NCBI GenBank assembly: GCA_029245345.1
Contig: JAQWPM010000007.1
Coordinates: 1 to 64,000, forward strand
Direction: 5' to 3'
Length of the DNA stretch: 64,000 nt
Origin: Longimicrobiales bacterium
GTDB taxonomy: Bacteria > Gemmatimonadota > Gemmatimonadetes > Longimicrobiales > Gaopeijiaceae
How positions within the stretch are numbered: position 1 is the first letter of the stretch; the number at the start of each line of letters is the position of its first letter. The position numbers and the translations under genes were made by a program. The notes under the pieces were generated by a model. The model saw only the letters and a list, made by a program, of their open reading frames with translations. It ran no database searches and was not told the origin of the DNA. Below are positions 34,486-44,311 of the stretch, one piece after another.

Positions 34486-35157
34486 CTACTCGCGGAACGC
34501 CGCGGGTGGCCCCAGAAGTTCTTGCAGGATGATCGCCTGACGAAGCGAATGCATATCGTGGCCCTGGAGGAGCGCGCGAGCCGTCGCTGCATCGCGACTC
34601 AGCGTCTCGGCAAGTGGGTCCAAGTCGTCCTGCTCGGACGGCGCCCTCGAGGACGGATCGGTCCCGTACCCCCTATGTGAGCCGTGGACACGATGCTCTT
34701 TCGTCCGTCCGATGGACCTTTCTACTCGCCTGGCCGGCTGGGCTCGCAGCGCCCGCCTTCGCGCCCGCTCAGATTCGCTTGGATCAACCGGCAACTGGGG
34801 CTCAACCACGAAGGGCAGATTCACCTCAGGCTCAGGAGCCTGATCGACGGGCAGTCGCCCACCGGCCAACGCAGCGATCTCCTCCCAGAGATCCTTGGGA
34901 ATCGCCAGTTCCGGCTCAGTAAGCGGCGGTTCAGCATACTGCCGGTTCGCTTCGAGGCCACTCACGCGCCGCTCATCATCGTACGATGGCTCTTCATCGT
35001 ACGTAGGCTGGTACGCCTCGACTTCGGCTGGCTCCCATGCCTGCGCTTCTGGGATGGGGATTCCGTCCGTGCCCTTCTGCCTTTTCTTCTTTCCACGAAC
35101 GATCGAATCGAGGATCGAAAAGGCGATGATCACGCCAAAGAAGATCAGCTCATCCAT
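34486..35157 (-). CDS. unknown membrane-anchored protein in the nfeD-floA operon
   Basis: 223 residues. One N-terminal membrane segment (LIFFGVIIAFSILDSIV) is followed by a Lys-rich stop-transfer (RGKKKRQK). A long, probably disordered, acidic and Pro-rich region has tandem DEEPSYDDE-type segments, then a basic region (about 135-165). The C-terminal helix RDAATARALLQGHDMHSLRQAIILQELLGPP is reminiscent of a peptide-binding or dimer helix. I do not recognise a family. It starts 12 nt after floA, so it is almost certainly in the same operon, and it ends 10 nt before the acnA stop (convergent). A membrane-scaffold helper for the FloA assembly is an inference from position. Confidence 0.8.
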   Translation of the reverse strand: MDELIFFGVIIAFSILDSIVRGKKKRQKGTDGIPIPEAQAWEPAEVEAYQPTYDEEPSYDDERRVSGLEANRQYAEPPLTEPELAIPKDLWEEIAALAGGRLPVDQAPEPEVNLPFVVEPQLPVDPSESERARRRALRAQPARRVERSIGRTKEHRVHGSHRGYGTDPSSRAPSEQDDLDPLAETLSRDAATARALLQGHDMHSLRQAIILQELLGPPAAFRE

Positions 35158-35169
35158 TACGGCGCCTCT

Positions 35170-36162
35170 CTACTCCAGGTCGTCGACCGGCTTATCATCC
35201 GGCCCCGCGATCGCCTTCCTCATAGCCGTGTCAGCCTGGACGTTCTGGTACTTCATGTAGTCCATCACACCCAGATTCCCGGAGCGGAATGCGTCTGCCA
35301 GAGCGAGCGGCACCTGCGCCTCCGCCTTCACGACCTCGGCCTTCATCTCGCCCACCAGCGCCTTCATCTCTTGCTCCTTCGCAACGGCCATTGCACGCCG
35401 CTCCTCTGCCCGCGCCTGCGCGACACGTTTGTCGGCTTCGGCCTGATCCGTCTGGAGTTCGGCACCGATGTTCTTCCCAACGTCGACGTCGGCGATATCG
35501 ATGGAGAGGATCTCGAACGCGGTGCCGGAATCCAGCCCCTTCGCCAGAACGGTCTTGGAAATCGCGTCGGGGTTCTCTAGCACAGCCTTATGCGACATTG
35601 CGGAACCGATCGTGGATACGATGCCCTCACCGACCCGTGCGAGAATCGTCTCCTCACCGGCACCACCGACGAGGCGGTTGATGTTCGCGCGCACGGTCAC
35701 CCTTGCGATAGCGATCAGCTGAATGCCGTCCTTTGCCATGGCGGCCACCTTCGGTGTGTTGATCACCTTCGGGTTCACCGACACCTGCACGGCTTCAAAG
35801 ACGTCACGTCCGGCCAGATCGATGGCTGCTGCCTGGTTGAAGGCCAACTCAATAGACGCCTTGTCCGCAGAGATCAGTGCCCCGACCACACGATCCACAC
35901 GACCACCGGCCATGTAGTGTGCTTCGAGTGCATCGATGTCGAGATCCAAGCCGGCCTTGGTCGCCGTAATCAGCGGCCGCACCACGGCCGGCGGAGAGAC
36001 CTTCCTCAGCCGCATCCCGACCAGGGTCCCAATGCTCACCTGAACACCGGCGGAAATCGCTTCAACCCACAGTCGAACCGGGATCGCCCACAGGACGACC
36101 GAAACTCCGATAATTCCGGCGAGAATTAGGAATGCTTGGAACGCGAGTAACTCGTTACCCAT
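35170..36162 (-). CDS. floA: flotillin-like protein FloA
   Basis: 330 residues, the length of the FloA (YqfA, UPF0365) family. An N-terminal membrane hairpin ([21 protein letters not shown]) precedes an SPFH/band-7 domain: [77 protein letters not shown] coiled coil rich in Ala/Glu ([51 protein letters not shown]) follows in the C-terminal third. FloA forms membrane microdomain scaffolds in bacteria and is usually paired with an NfeD protein, which here precedes it by 32 nt on the same strand. Confidence 0.95.
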   Translation of the reverse strand: MGNELLAFQAFLILAGIIGVSVVLWAIPVRLWVEAISAGVQVSIGTLVGMRLRKVSPPAVVRPLITATKAGLDLDIDALEAHYMAGGRVDRVVGALISADKASIELAFNQAAAIDLAGRDVFEAVQVSVNPKVINTPKVAAMAKDGIQLIAIARVTVRANINRLVGGAGEETILARVGEGIVSTIGSAMSHKAVLENPDAISKTVLAKGLDSGTAFEILSIDIADVDVGKNIGAELQTDQAEADKRVAQARAEERRAMAVAKEQEMKALVGEMKAEVVKAEAQVPLALADAFRSGNLGVMDYMKYQNVQADTAMRKAIAGPDDKPVDDLE

Positions 36163-36194
36163 GACGGTGCCTCAATGCAGTATGTGTGTCCGCC

Positions 36195-37550
36195 TCAAGC
36201 CTCTTCGAGCTTGTCGACGGTGACGGGTCTAACGATGTGCCGGTAACCCTCAGCGCTGATTACCCGCACCGAGGTTCCTTCGGTAATCCACTCCGACTCG
36301 GATACTACGTCGACGCGCTCATCACCGAAGAGCGCGGTACCGGACGGCCGCAAGTCGGTGATGGCCTTCCCTTCTTGGCCAACGAGATCGGCACGTACCT
36401 CAGCAGACTCGTACCCAAGCGCGCGGTCGGTCCGTTGGAAGAGGAAGATCCCGCTCTTCGCGAAGCGTGAGCTGCGCGGAAGCGTGCGCACGAGGACCCA
36501 TACAGAGACCAAGATGAGCAAAGCCGATGTCGTGAGTACCATACCCGCCTGTGTGAAGTCCGGCGTTGTGGGGACCGAGCCGAGAAGGCTCATGTAGAGA
36601 CCGCCCAGTACTGCCAAAATACCCACCAACCCGAACAAACCGAAACCGGGAACGATTAGGATCTCCAATCCAAGAAAGAGGATGCCTCCCGCAAAGACGA
36701 GAATTTCCTCCAACCCCGCAAGGCCCACGATTAGGTGGGACCCGAAGAAAAGACTGAGCGACAAGAGACCTGCGGCTCCGGCCATCCCGAAGGCCGGCGT
36801 CTTGATTTCGGCGATCAGCCCTAGGAAGCCAAGAGACAACAGGAAGGGCGCAACGACCGGGTGTGAGAAGAAGCGAACGATCTGCTCCGCCCAGTTGACC
36901 TCTGTCGTGACGATCGTCGCGTTCTCGTAGCCGAGGTCGGCCAGGAGTGCGTCCAGGTCTTCGATCTGCTGCGCGTAGTCGGTCCGGACGGCCTCCTCCG
37001 TGGTGAGCGTAAGGAGCTTTCCTTCTTCGACGACACCTTCGATCGCTATGTCCTCATCGACCATTGCGGCCGCGACTTGAGGATCCAACCCACGCGCTTC
37101 AGCCAAGGCCCGCATCTCGCTCCGCATGGCCGAGACGATCTTCTCCGGGGCCTTCTGCCCTGACCCATCGACCGGTGTAGCGGCGCCCATTACCGAGCCC
37201 GGACGCATATACACGCCGTCCGTGGAAAGCGCGATCAGCGCACCTGCGGAAAACGCCCGTCGATTCACGAGAGCGTAGACAGGTACTTCCGAATCCGCGA
37301 GAGCATCCGAAATGCGCTCAGCGGCGTCGACGCGTCCGCCCGGCGTGTCGATGTCCAACACGACGGCGACAGCCCCCATCTCGGCTGCTTCATGAAGCGC
37401 ACGTTCGATGTAAGGAGCGACCCCTAGTTCAATGACCCCCGTCACGGGCACGCGATAGACGGTGACCGGGTCCTGAGCGGGCATCGGCGTCGCGAGCGGA
37501 CCGATGACCACGGCCAGTAGAAGTGAGTACACCTTTTGTCGACGGTTCAT
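36195..37550 (-). CDS. nfeD: NfeD family protein with ClpP-like protease domain
   Basis: 451 residues. After a signal peptide (MPAQD), the ClpP/signal-peptide-peptidase-type domain has GVIELGVAPYIERAL, DIDTPGGRVDAAERI, the likely nucleophile Ser in RRAFSAGALIAL and a candidate Lys in GQKAPEKIVSA. Four to five membrane segments (about 225-345) and the C-terminal NfeD OB-fold (VGQEGKAITDLRPSGTALFGDERVDVVSE) complete the long NfeD form. It pairs with flotillin-like FloA and is thought to process membrane proteins such as stomatin partners. It is the first gene of an apparent nfeD-floA-unknown operon. Confidence 0.93.
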   Translation of the reverse strand: MNRRQKVYSLLLAVVIGPLATPMPAQDPVTVYRVPVTGVIELGVAPYIERALHEAAEMGAVAVVLDIDTPGGRVDAAERISDALADSEVPVYALVNRRAFSAGALIALSTDGVYMRPGSVMGAATPVDGSGQKAPEKIVSAMRSEMRALAEARGLDPQVAAAMVDEDIAIEGVVEEGKLLTLTTEEAVRTDYAQQIEDLDALLADLGYENATIVTTEVNWAEQIVRFFSHPVVAPFLLSLGFLGLIAEIKTPAFGMAGAAGLLSLSLFFGSHLIVGLAGLEEILVFAGGILFLGLEILIVPGFGLFGLVGILAVLGGLYMSLLGSVPTTPDFTQAGMVLTTSALLILVSVWVLVRTLPRSSRFAKSGIFLFQRTDRALGYESAEVRADLVGQEGKAITDLRPSGTALFGDERVDVVSESEWITEGTSVRVISAEGYRHIVRPVTVDKLEEA

Positions 37551-37857
37551 CGCAGTTCCTTCGGCTCGAATCGGTCGAGGCCGGGCTCACCAAAGCGGGG
37601 CAAATCAGCAGGACGATCCGGACGATCTGGATCATATCCCGAGTACGGATCACGCCTGGAAATACTTCCCGATACGGTCCGGGTCCCCAGACGTCACGAG
37701 AGGAACTTCGTACCACCTGCCCCTGGGCCGCCACCCTCGCTTGACCGGCGTGACAGAGCTCGGGTAACCTTCCCCTGACGGAACCCCCTCCCATCCATGT
37801 GTATACGGGGCGGCCCGAACCGGGTCGCACACCCTCCAATCTCTCAAGGAAGTCCTG
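37551..37857. other. divergent intergenic region, nfeD and beta-oxidation operon
   Basis: About 300 bases between divergent start codons. No open frame here looks like a gene. It must hold the promoters of nfeD (minus) and of the enoyl-CoA hydratase (plus), but I see no convincing -35/-10 pair. The last 15 bases contain the hydratase ribosome binding site (AAGGAAG). Confidence 0.5.
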
Positions 37858-38658
37858 ATGTCCGAGAAGGTACTGGTCCAATACGAAGTCCAGGATCAGA
37901 TCGCGATCTTCACGCTCGACGATCCCCCTGCGAACACCTACACGCACGAGATGATGCGCCAGCTGGACGAGTGCATCGTCCGGGCACGCTTCGACAAAGA
38001 GGTCGAGGTCATCGTCATCACCGGTAAAGGCGAGAAGTTCTTTTGCGCCGGAGCCAACATCGGGATGCTCGCCGAGGCCGACCCGGACTGGAAGTACTGC
38101 TTCTGTCTGCACGCCAACGAGACGCTCAACCGCCTGGAGCAGACTCCGAAGCTCGTCATCGCGGCGCTCAACGGACACACCGTGGGTGGTGGCCTCGAAA
38201 TCGCAATGGCTGCAGACATCCGCATCGCTCGGAAGGACTCGGGGAAGGTGGGACTCCCTGAGGTCGCGCTCGGCGTGTTGCCCGGTACGGGTGGTACGCA
38301 GCGCCTGGTCCGTATCGTCGGGAAGTCCCGCGCGATCCAGATGATGGCTGAAGGTTCGGTCTACGGCTTCGACAAGGCTCATGACTTTGGGATCGTGAAC
38401 GAGATCTACGAGTCCGAGGACAGAGACTCGTTCCTCGCTCAAGTCTTGGAATACGCCGGCCAGTTCCGCACCCCCGGAAAGGCGACGAAAGCTGTCGGGC
38501 TCATCAAAAGGTCCGTCCAGACCGGTGCCGAGTTGCCCTTTGAGTTGGCCCTCGCGCTCGAGCGCGAGTTGCAGGCCCAGCTCTTCGCGAGCAGCGACGC
38601 GAAGGAAGGCCTCTCCGCTTACATAGAGAAGCGCACGGCGGAGTTCGAGGGGAAGTAA
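37858..38658 (+). CDS. enoyl-CoA hydratase/isomerase (crotonase family)
   Basis: 266 residues. The crotonase pattern has the CoA-binding ITGKGEKFFCAGANIGML, the oxyanion region NGHTVGGGLEIAMAADIRIA and the catalytic pair Glu in GGLEIA and Glu in LPEVALGVLPG, both present, so true hydratase activity is likely. It hydrates trans-2-enoyl-CoA in beta-oxidation. ATG at 37858 with AAGGAAG about 8 nt upstream. A strong intrinsic terminator follows, so it seems to be transcribed mostly alone although it heads a run of fatty-acid genes. It is one of two hydratases in the cluster; a WKYCFC segment is specific to this copy. Confidence 0.93.
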   Translation: MSEKVLVQYEVQDQIAIFTLDDPPANTYTHEMMRQLDECIVRARFDKEVEVIVITGKGEKFFCAGANIGMLAEADPDWKYCFCLHANETLNRLEQTPKLVIAALNGHTVGGGLEIAMAADIRIARKDSGKVGLPEVALGVLPGTGGTQRLVRIVGKSRAIQMMAEGSVYGFDKAHDFGIVNEIYESEDRDSFLAQVLEYAGQFRTPGKATKAVGLIKRSVQTGAELPFELALALERELQAQLFASSDAKEGLSAYIEKRTAEFEGK

Positions 38659-38682
38659 GACCCCGCGTTGTGCTGACGAACG

Positions 38683-38718
38683 AGCGGGGTCCGGGCGACG
38701 TGCCGGACCCCGCTTTTA
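38683..38718 (+). terminator. intrinsic terminator after the first enoyl-CoA hydratase
   Basis: AGCGGGGTCCGG (38683-38694) pairs exactly with CCGGACCCCGCT (38703-38714) around an 8-nt loop, followed by TTTTA. A 12-bp GC stem with T-run is a clear terminator, 25 nt after the stop. It separates this gene from the aldehyde dehydrogenase operon, which starts 19 nt further on. Confidence 0.85.
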
Positions 38719-38736
38719 TTCATGAGATGAAGACCA

Positions 38737-40191
38737 ATGAGTGCATCCGTCCGGAACCGTCTGTGGATCGGGAACGAATGGGCCGACGCCGCGTCCGGTG
38801 CGTCCTTCGAGTCGATCAATCCCGCCACCGGTGAAGTCATCACCAATGTCGCCGAGGGTGATGCCGCTGATATCGATCAAGCGGTGGCTGCTGCGCAGGC
38901 GGCGATGGCGAACCCGAAGTGGACCGGCATGAACCCGCACAAGCGATCCCATCTGATGTGGAAGCTCGCGGATGCGATCGAAGCCAACATCGATGAACTC
39001 GCGACGCTCGAGACGCAGGACAACGGGAAGCCGTTCTTCGAATCGAGATACGCCGACCTACCGCTCGTGGTCGAGATCTACCGCTACCTCGCGGGCATCG
39101 CGGACAAGGTTCAGGGTACGACCGTCCCGGTAAAGGGAAACCACCTCAACTACACGTTGAGAGAGCCCGTCGGTGTTGTCGGGTGCATCACCCCCTGGAA
39201 CTTCCCCCTGCTGATGGCGAGCTGGAAAATCGCGCCCGCGTTGGCGACGGGGAACGCGGTGGTGCTCAAGCCGGCCGAGGAAACTCCACTCACTGTGCTC
39301 CGGCTCGCGGAACTCGTGGCTGAGGTCGGCTTCCCTGAAGGCGTGCTCAATGTCGTGCCGGGCTTCGGCGAGACGGCTGGGGCTGCACTCGTTCGGCACC
39401 CCGGCGTGGATGCGATCGCGTTCACGGGGTCTACCGAGGTGGGCAAGATCATTATGCGCGAGTCGGCCGATACGCTGAAGAAGATCTCGCTCGAACTCGG
39501 CGGCAAGTCGCCCAACGTGATCTTCGCCGACGCGGACCTGAAAGCCGCGGCGAAGGGAGCGAACCAGGGCATCTTCTATGGGAAGGGCGAGGTGTGCGCG
39601 GCCGGCTCCCGCGTCTTGGTACAACGGTCGGTCTACGATGACTTCCTCGAAGCTCTGAAGTCGAACGCCGAACGCATGACCATCGGTGACCCGATGGAGA
39701 AGTCGACTCGCATCGGCGCGATCGTCAGTGAAGCTCAGCTGGATCGTGTAATGGAGTATGTCGATGCGGGGAAGGCAGAGGGTGCACGCCTCCTCACCGG
39801 CGGCGAACGATCGACTGTCGACGGGAAGGGCAATTTTGTGACTGCCACGGTATTCGCAGACGTCGATCCCGGTATGCGCATTGCTCAGGAAGAGATCTTC
39901 GGGCCTGTGATGGCCGTGATCCCCTTCGAAGACGAAGCGGACGCCGTGGCCAAGGCCAACGACACCATTTATGGCCTGGCGGCAGGCGTCTGGACACGGG
40001 ACGTTGGGAAGGCTCACCGCGTGGCAGCCGCGATCAAGGCGGGCACCGTGTGGGTGAACACCTACAATCAGTATGACGCGGCAATGCCGTTCGGTGGATT
40101 CAAGAAGAGCGGATTCGGGCGCGACTTGGGCTTCGAATCGGCGCTCGAGAAGTACACTCAAGTGAAGAGCGTGTGGGTTTCGCTCGACTAG
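38737..40191 (+). CDS. NAD(P)-dependent aldehyde dehydrogenase
   Basis: 484 residues with the ALDH superfamily layout: NPATGEVITNV, TPWNFPLLMASWKIAPALA, FTGSTEVGK, the catalytic Glu in LELGGKSPNVIF, the catalytic Cys in GKGEVCAAGSRVLV, and EEIFGPVMAVIPF and NTYNQYDAAMPFGGFKKSG. The last two resemble betaine- or phenylacetaldehyde-dehydrogenase-type members. It oxidises an aldehyde to the acid in the cytoplasm. It begins the plus-strand run ALDH, thiolase, 3-hydroxyacyl-CoA dehydrogenase, hydratase with short gaps (9 nt to the thiolase), so it likely delivers the acid that enters beta-oxidation. Confidence 0.94.
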   Translation: MSASVRNRLWIGNEWADAASGASFESINPATGEVITNVAEGDAADIDQAVAAAQAAMANPKWTGMNPHKRSHLMWKLADAIEANIDELATLETQDNGKPFFESRYADLPLVVEIYRYLAGIADKVQGTTVPVKGNHLNYTLREPVGVVGCITPWNFPLLMASWKIAPALATGNAVVLKPAEETPLTVLRLAELVAEVGFPEGVLNVVPGFGETAGAALVRHPGVDAIAFTGSTEVGKIIMRESADTLKKISLELGGKSPNVIFADADLKAAAKGANQGIFYGKGEVCAAGSRVLVQRSVYDDFLEALKSNAERMTIGDPMEKSTRIGAIVSEAQLDRVMEYVDAGKAEGARLLTGGERSTVDGKGNFVTATVFADVDPGMRIAQEEIFGPVMAVIPFEDEADAVAKANDTIYGLAAGVWTRDVGKAHRVAAAIKAGTVWVNTYNQYDAAMPFGGFKKSGFGRDLGFESALEKYTQVKSVWVSLD

Positions 40192-40200
40192 GACAAGCAG

Positions 40201-41397
40201 ATGCGTGAAGCATGGATCGTAGACGGTGTTCGGACCCCCATTGGGAGGCACGGCGGCGGGTTGGCCAAGGTGCGGCCTGACGACCTTGCAGCGCTGACCA
40301 TTGAAGCGCTCATGGCTCGGAACGATGTCGATCCTGGCGCGATCGACGACGTGCTCTTGGGGTGCATCAATCAGGCAGGCGAAGACAACCGGAACGTGGC
40401 CCGCATGGCGCTGCTCCGGGCGGGCCTTCCCGTGACCGTGCCCGGTCAGACGATCAACCGTCTGTGCGGGTCCGGAATGCAGGCCGTGATGTCCGCGTGT
40501 CACGCGATCGCCGCAGGCGAGGGAGACCTCTTCGTGGCAGGCGGCGTGGAGAGCATGTCTCGCTCTCCATTCGTGATGCTCAAGCCGGAAGTGGGCTACT
40601 CCCGGGGGAACCCGAAGACCGCCGACACAGTCCTTGGCTGGCGCTTCCCCAATCCGGCGTTCGCCCCCGAATGGACGATCGGCCTAGGCGAAACCGCTGA
40701 GGTCATCGCGGAGGAATTCGCTGTGACTCGTGAGGCTCAGGATGCGTTCGCCGCAGAGAGCCAAGCGCGAGCCGCCGCTGCGGTGGCTGCTGGCCGGTTC
40801 GATGATGAGATCATCCCAGTTGGTGTCCCTCAGCGAAAGGGCGACCCGGTCGTCGTCGATACGGACGAGCACCCCCGCCCTTCTTCGACCGAGTCAGCGT
40901 TGGCCAAGCTCCAGCCGGTCTTCAAGAAGGACGGCACGGTGACTGCCGGCAACTCATCTGGCATCAACGATGGGGCTGCAGCCCTCCTAGTGGTCTCCGC
41001 GGAACGCGGGCGTGAACTGGGACTGGAGCCCATGGCTCGGATCGTGTCTGGGGCCGTATCAGGCGTTGAACCGCAGCGCATGGGGATTGGGCCTGTTCCT
41101 GCGACACGAAAAGCCCTCGGACGTGCCGGCTGGTCCACCAGCGACATCGACATCTCCGAACTCAACGAGGCGTTCGCCGCGCAGGCCATTCCGTGCATGA
41201 ACGAGCTGGAACTCGACCCTGCGACGGTGAACGTCAACGGAGGCGCCATCGCGCTGGGCCATCCAGTCGGCTGCTCGGGCGCACGCATCACTGTGACGCT
41301 CCTGCATGAGATGAAACGCCGAGGAGCATCGCGTGGACTCGCGTCGATGTGCATCGGGGTCGGTCAGGGCATCGCGACGTTGTGGGAACGCACATGA
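40201..41397 (+). CDS. acetyl-CoA acyltransferase (thiolase)
   Basis: 398 residues. Thiolase motifs: [15 protein letters not shown], the nucleophile Cys in [43 protein letters not shown] with the catalytic His and a late Cys in SMCIGVGQG. The family carries out the last beta-oxidation step (3-ketoacyl-CoA to acetyl-CoA plus shortened acyl-CoA) or acetoacetyl-CoA synthesis; the beta-ketoadipyl-CoA-type (PcaF/FadA) form is most similar. Its stop overlaps the next gene's ATG by 4 nt. Confidence 0.94.
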   Translation: MREAWIVDGVRTPIGRHGGGLAKVRPDDLAALTIEALMARNDVDPGAIDDVLLGCINQAGEDNRNVARMALLRAGLPVTVPGQTINRLCGSGMQAVMSACHAIAAGEGDLFVAGGVESMSRSPFVMLKPEVGYSRGNPKTADTVLGWRFPNPAFAPEWTIGLGETAEVIAEEFAVTREAQDAFAAESQARAAAAVAAGRFDDEIIPVGVPQRKGDPVVVDTDEHPRPSSTESALAKLQPVFKKDGTVTAGNSSGINDGAAALLVVSAERGRELGLEPMARIVSGAVSGVEPQRMGIGPVPATRKALGRAGWSTSDIDISELNEAFAAQAIPCMNELELDPATVNVNGGAIALGHPVGCSGARITVTLLHEMKRRGASRGLASMCIGVGQGIATLWERT

Positions 41398-42248
41398 GCG
41401 ACATCAACACCGTCGCGGTACTCGGCGCAGGAACCATGGGCCACGGCATCGCACAGGTCTGCGCAGCCGCTGGGTGCTCAGTTCGGCTCTATGACATCAA
41501 CGACGAGGCCGTTGCCAGCGGAGCAGCCCGCATCGAAGGCAACCTGAACAAGGGCATCGATCGCGGGAAGGTCACGGAGAACGAGCGAGACGCTGTCCTC
41601 AACCGCCTGACGACAACGACTCTGATCGCGGAGGCCGTCACGGGTGCTGATCTCGTCGTCGAAGCGGCCCCTGAATCGATCGAGCTAAAGGCAAAGATCT
41701 TCTCCGCGGTGGACGCCGCGGCTCCGGATCACGCCCTCCTCGCGTCGAACACATCCTCTCTTTCCATCGCTCAGATCGCGTCAGCCGTCGCAGATCCGAC
41801 TCGTGTCGTCGGCATGCACTTCTTCAACCCCGTCCACATCATGAAGCTGGTGGAGGTGGTGTGGGGTGCCGAGACGTCGGATGCGACAAGGGACGCAGCC
41901 GTGGCTTTTTCGCGCAGACTCGGCAAAGAACCGATCGTGGTGAAGGACGCTCCTGGATTCGCGTCCTCCCGTCTGGGCATCGTGCTGGGCATGGAGGCCA
42001 TCCGTATGGTCCAAGAGGGCGTCGCGAGCCCTGAGGACATCGACACCGCTATGGAGCTGGGCTACCGACACCCTATGGGCCCCCTGAAGCTCACGGACCT
42101 CGTGGGCCTCGACGTTCGCCTCGGCATCGCTGAATACCTTCAAGAAACGCTCGGTTCAGACGCGTTCGAGCCACCCGAACTGCTCCGGCGTATGGTCGCC
42201 GAGGGTAAGCTTGGGAAGAAGAGCGGCAGTGGCTTTTACCAGTGGTAG
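41394..42248 (+). CDS. 3-hydroxybutyryl-CoA / 3-hydroxyacyl-CoA dehydrogenase
   Basis: About 284 residues. The Rossmann motif [17 protein letters not shown], the catalytic His and Glu in [17 protein letters not shown], Ser in [11 protein letters not shown], and the C-terminal domain [18 protein letters not shown] and [21 protein letters not shown] are all present. It oxidises L-3-hydroxyacyl-CoA with NAD+. The ATG at 41394 overlaps the thiolase stop (ATGA), which indicates translational coupling; the earlier in-frame start at 41349 lies inside the thiolase gene. It precedes the second hydratase by 11 nt. Confidence 0.95.
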   Translation: MSDINTVAVLGAGTMGHGIAQVCAAAGCSVRLYDINDEAVASGAARIEGNLNKGIDRGKVTENERDAVLNRLTTTTLIAEAVTGADLVVEAAPESIELKAKIFSAVDAAAPDHALLASNTSSLSIAQIASAVADPTRVVGMHFFNPVHIMKLVEVVWGAETSDATRDAAVAFSRRLGKEPIVVKDAPGFASSRLGIVLGMEAIRMVQEGVASPEDIDTAMELGYRHPMGPLKLTDLVGLDVRLGIAEYLQETLGSDAFEPPELLRRMVAEGKLGKKSGSGFYQW

Positions 42249-42259
42249 GCACAACCAAC

Positions 42260-43057
42260 ATGACTGAGCAAGAATTCAACGAAGCCCCCGTTCTGATCGA
42301 GAAGCGAGACGATTTCATCGCCGTCATCACGCTCAATCGGCCGGACAAACTGAATGCCCTGAACGCCAAAGTCCGGACCGTCCTCAAGGAGACGTTCGCC
42401 GCTCTGGCGGACGACGACACCGTTCGCGCAGTGGTGATTCACGGCATGGGTGAAAAGGCCTTTGTCGCCGGTGCGGACATCACTGAGTTTCATGCCCGCA
42501 CGCCCGAAGAACAGGCCGCCGTATACTCCGGCCGGCGCATCTACGAGGTCGTCGCCGACTTCCCCAAGCCTGTGATTGCTGCAATCCATGGTTTCTGCAT
42601 CGGGGGCGGCTCTGAACTCGCCCTCGCGTGTGACATTCGGGTCGCCGACAAGACGGCACGTATCAGCCAAGCTGAGATTCGTATTGGCCTCATCCCTGGC
42701 GGAGGAGGCACGCAACGGCTGGCGCGCCTGGTCGGCCGCGGGTGGGCTTCGATCATGTCGTTTACGGGTGACTTTGTGGAGGCCGAGGAAGCGCACCGCA
42801 TTGGCCTCGTGGATATCCTCGTTGGCGAAGGTGAGCACCTGGCCAAGGCGATCGATCTTGCCGGGCGTATGACGCGTTGGAGCCCCGTTGCACTTCGGCT
42901 CGCGAAGGACGCGATTCGGGCTGCCTTCGAGATGCCCCTGGCGGAAGGTCTCGTGTACGAGAAGGATCGCTTTCTGGATGCCTTCGCGTCCGAAGATGGC
43001 GCGGAAGGCGTGGCCGCATTCGTCGAGAAACGGAAGCCGAACTTCAAGGGACGGTAG
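42260..43057 (+). CDS. enoyl-CoA hydratase
   Basis: 265 residues. Crotonase signatures: NRPDKLNALNAKV, VAGADITEFHA, HGFCIGGGSELALACDIRVA with the first catalytic Glu and ISQAEIRIGLIPGGGGTQRLARL with the second, so it should be a functional hydratase. The C-terminal region FEMPLAEGLVYEKDRFLDAFASEDGAEGVAAFVEKRKPNF is standard. The ATG at 42260 gives the family-type start; the frame opens 6 codons earlier. It completes a thiolase, dehydrogenase, hydratase operon for short-chain acyl-CoA oxidation, and the acetyl-CoA it helps produce can enter the TCA cycle through citrate synthase. Confidence 0.94.
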   Translation: MTEQEFNEAPVLIEKRDDFIAVITLNRPDKLNALNAKVRTVLKETFAALADDDTVRAVVIHGMGEKAFVAGADITEFHARTPEEQAAVYSGRRIYEVVADFPKPVIAAIHGFCIGGGSELALACDIRVADKTARISQAEIRIGLIPGGGGTQRLARLVGRGWASIMSFTGDFVEAEEAHRIGLVDILVGEGEHLAKAIDLAGRMTRWSPVALRLAKDAIRAAFEMPLAEGLVYEKDRFLDAFASEDGAEGVAAFVEKRKPNFKGR

Positions 43058-43145
43058 GCACACACAAGTCGGTCCCGCCCCCGATTTCGTGCGGAGAGGC
43101 GGCCCCTCAGCTAGGATTACCCTGTGATCACTGCACGGAGGCAGA

Positions 43146-44093
43146 ATGCGTAGGTTTCGACACCTGTTGGGCACCTGCACGATGGCGCTTGCCATGGCGA
43201 GCTTCGCCGCGCCGGCATCAAGTCAGGAAGCTCATCTCGAAATTATCGGCACAAAGTTCCAAGGTAGCCTGGAGCACATCGTCGACGCCTACGAAGGCGT
43301 TGCCGGCATCCACGTTCTTGACCTCACGACGGGTGAACGGTTCGTGGTCCAGGACGACTTGGCGTTCCCGCAGGCGAGTGCGATCAAGATCCCCATCCTG
43401 CTCGAGCTCTTCCGGCGTGCAGAGTCGGAGCCAGGGTTCCTGGCGAAGCGCATCGAGATGACCGACGAGGTCCGCACCGCGGGGAGCGGCGTGCTTCAGG
43501 TCCTCACCGACGGCGGCTCTGCGCTGTCGCTCGAGGACTACGCGATCTATATGATCCTGCACTCGGACAACACGGCAACAAACGTGCTGATCGATGAATT
43601 GGGCATGCCGGCCATCAACGCCCTGTCCGCCTCACTCGGCGCAGCGGAGACGAAGCTCCAGAGAAAGATGATCCAGCCGGAAGAATCCGCGCGCGGGAAC
43701 GAGAATCTCTCCACGCCTCGAGACGCCGCGCTCATCATGGAAAAGATCGCTGACTGCGACCTGCCCATGGGCGAAGCCGCCTGCGCCCGAGTCCGCGAGA
43801 TCCTCGAGATCTACAAGAGCGGACCGATCCGGACACCGATCCCCCGCTCCGTACCGGTTGCCTTCAAGCCTGGCGGTATCACAGGCGTCGCCACGGTCTG
43901 GGGCCTCGTCGACGTACCGGACCGCCCCTACGTGATCTCCGTGATGGCCAACTACGGCGGAAACGGAGGAGCCGTAGTCGAAGCCGCATCCGCCGCCGCC
44001 TACGACTACTTCTCTCGCCTCTCCGGCATTACTGAATACGGGACGCGGGTGCCCCTCGCGGTGAAGCGGCGCGTCCGCGGAGGTATCCAATGA
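43146..44093 (+). CDS. class A beta-lactamase-like serine hydrolase, secreted
   Basis: 315 residues with a Sec signal (cleavage about SSQ-EA). The penicillin-binding fold shows the SxxK motif SAIK (about residue 78), SDN (about 140), and KPGG in place of KTG. The omega-loop segment reads RGNENLSTPRD without the E166-x-x-N170 arrangement of true class A beta-lactamases. It therefore belongs to the beta-lactamase2 (PF13354-like) group, which includes peptidases and esterases, and antibiotic resistance should not be assumed. It starts a coupled run: its stop overlaps the next gene's ATG by 4 nt. Confidence 0.88.
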   Translation: MRRFRHLLGTCTMALAMASFAAPASSQEAHLEIIGTKFQGSLEHIVDAYEGVAGIHVLDLTTGERFVVQDDLAFPQASAIKIPILLELFRRAESEPGFLAKRIEMTDEVRTAGSGVLQVLTDGGSALSLEDYAIYMILHSDNTATNVLIDELGMPAINALSASLGAAETKLQRKMIQPEESARGNENLSTPRDAALIMEKIADCDLPMGEAACARVREILEIYKSGPIRTPIPRSVPVAFKPGGITGVATVWGLVDVPDRPYVISVMANYGGNGGAVVEAASAAAYDYFSRLSGITEYGTRVPLAVKRRVRGGIQ

Positions 44094-44311
44094 GCCTCAA
44101 GACCGCGCGCGTGCTCACGACGATCTATTTCATCCTGATGGCGCTGGCAGTGACCTGGCCAGGGCTCGTACTCTTCGCCCGTATTGAGCCCTTCATCCTA
44201 GGACTGCCCTTCAGTTTGGCGTGGATCTCCGCCTGGATCGCCGGGAGTGTTGTGGTCCTCTACCTGCTGGATCGCGTCGAAAAGCGTTACCGAGACGGAG
44301 GTGAGGGCTGA
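44090..44311 (+). CDS. DUF3311-like small membrane protein
   Basis: 73 residues with two membrane helices (VLTTIYFILMALAVTWPGLVLF and AWISAWIAGSVVVLYLL) around IEPFILGLPFSLAW, then a basic end. This is the pattern of DUF3311 proteins, which are usually encoded next to SSS-family symporters and are probably small transporter subunits. It overlaps the upstream hydrolase gene by 4 nt and the symporter gene by 1 nt. Confidence 0.8.
   Translation: MSLKTARVLTTIYFILMALAVTWPGLVLFARIEPFILGLPFSLAWISAWIAGSVVVLYLLDRVEKRYRDGGEG

Noticed and set aside
39058-40503. 481-codon minus-strand frame opposite the aldehyde dehydrogenase
   Set aside because: Mirror frame: His/Arg-rich, no recognised domain; the plus-strand dehydrogenase and thiolase are well supported.
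43146-44093. Calling the serine hydrolase an antibiotic-resistance beta-lactamase
   Set aside because: The omega-loop E166/N170 pattern is missing and KTG is KPGG; it fits the broader hydrolase group.
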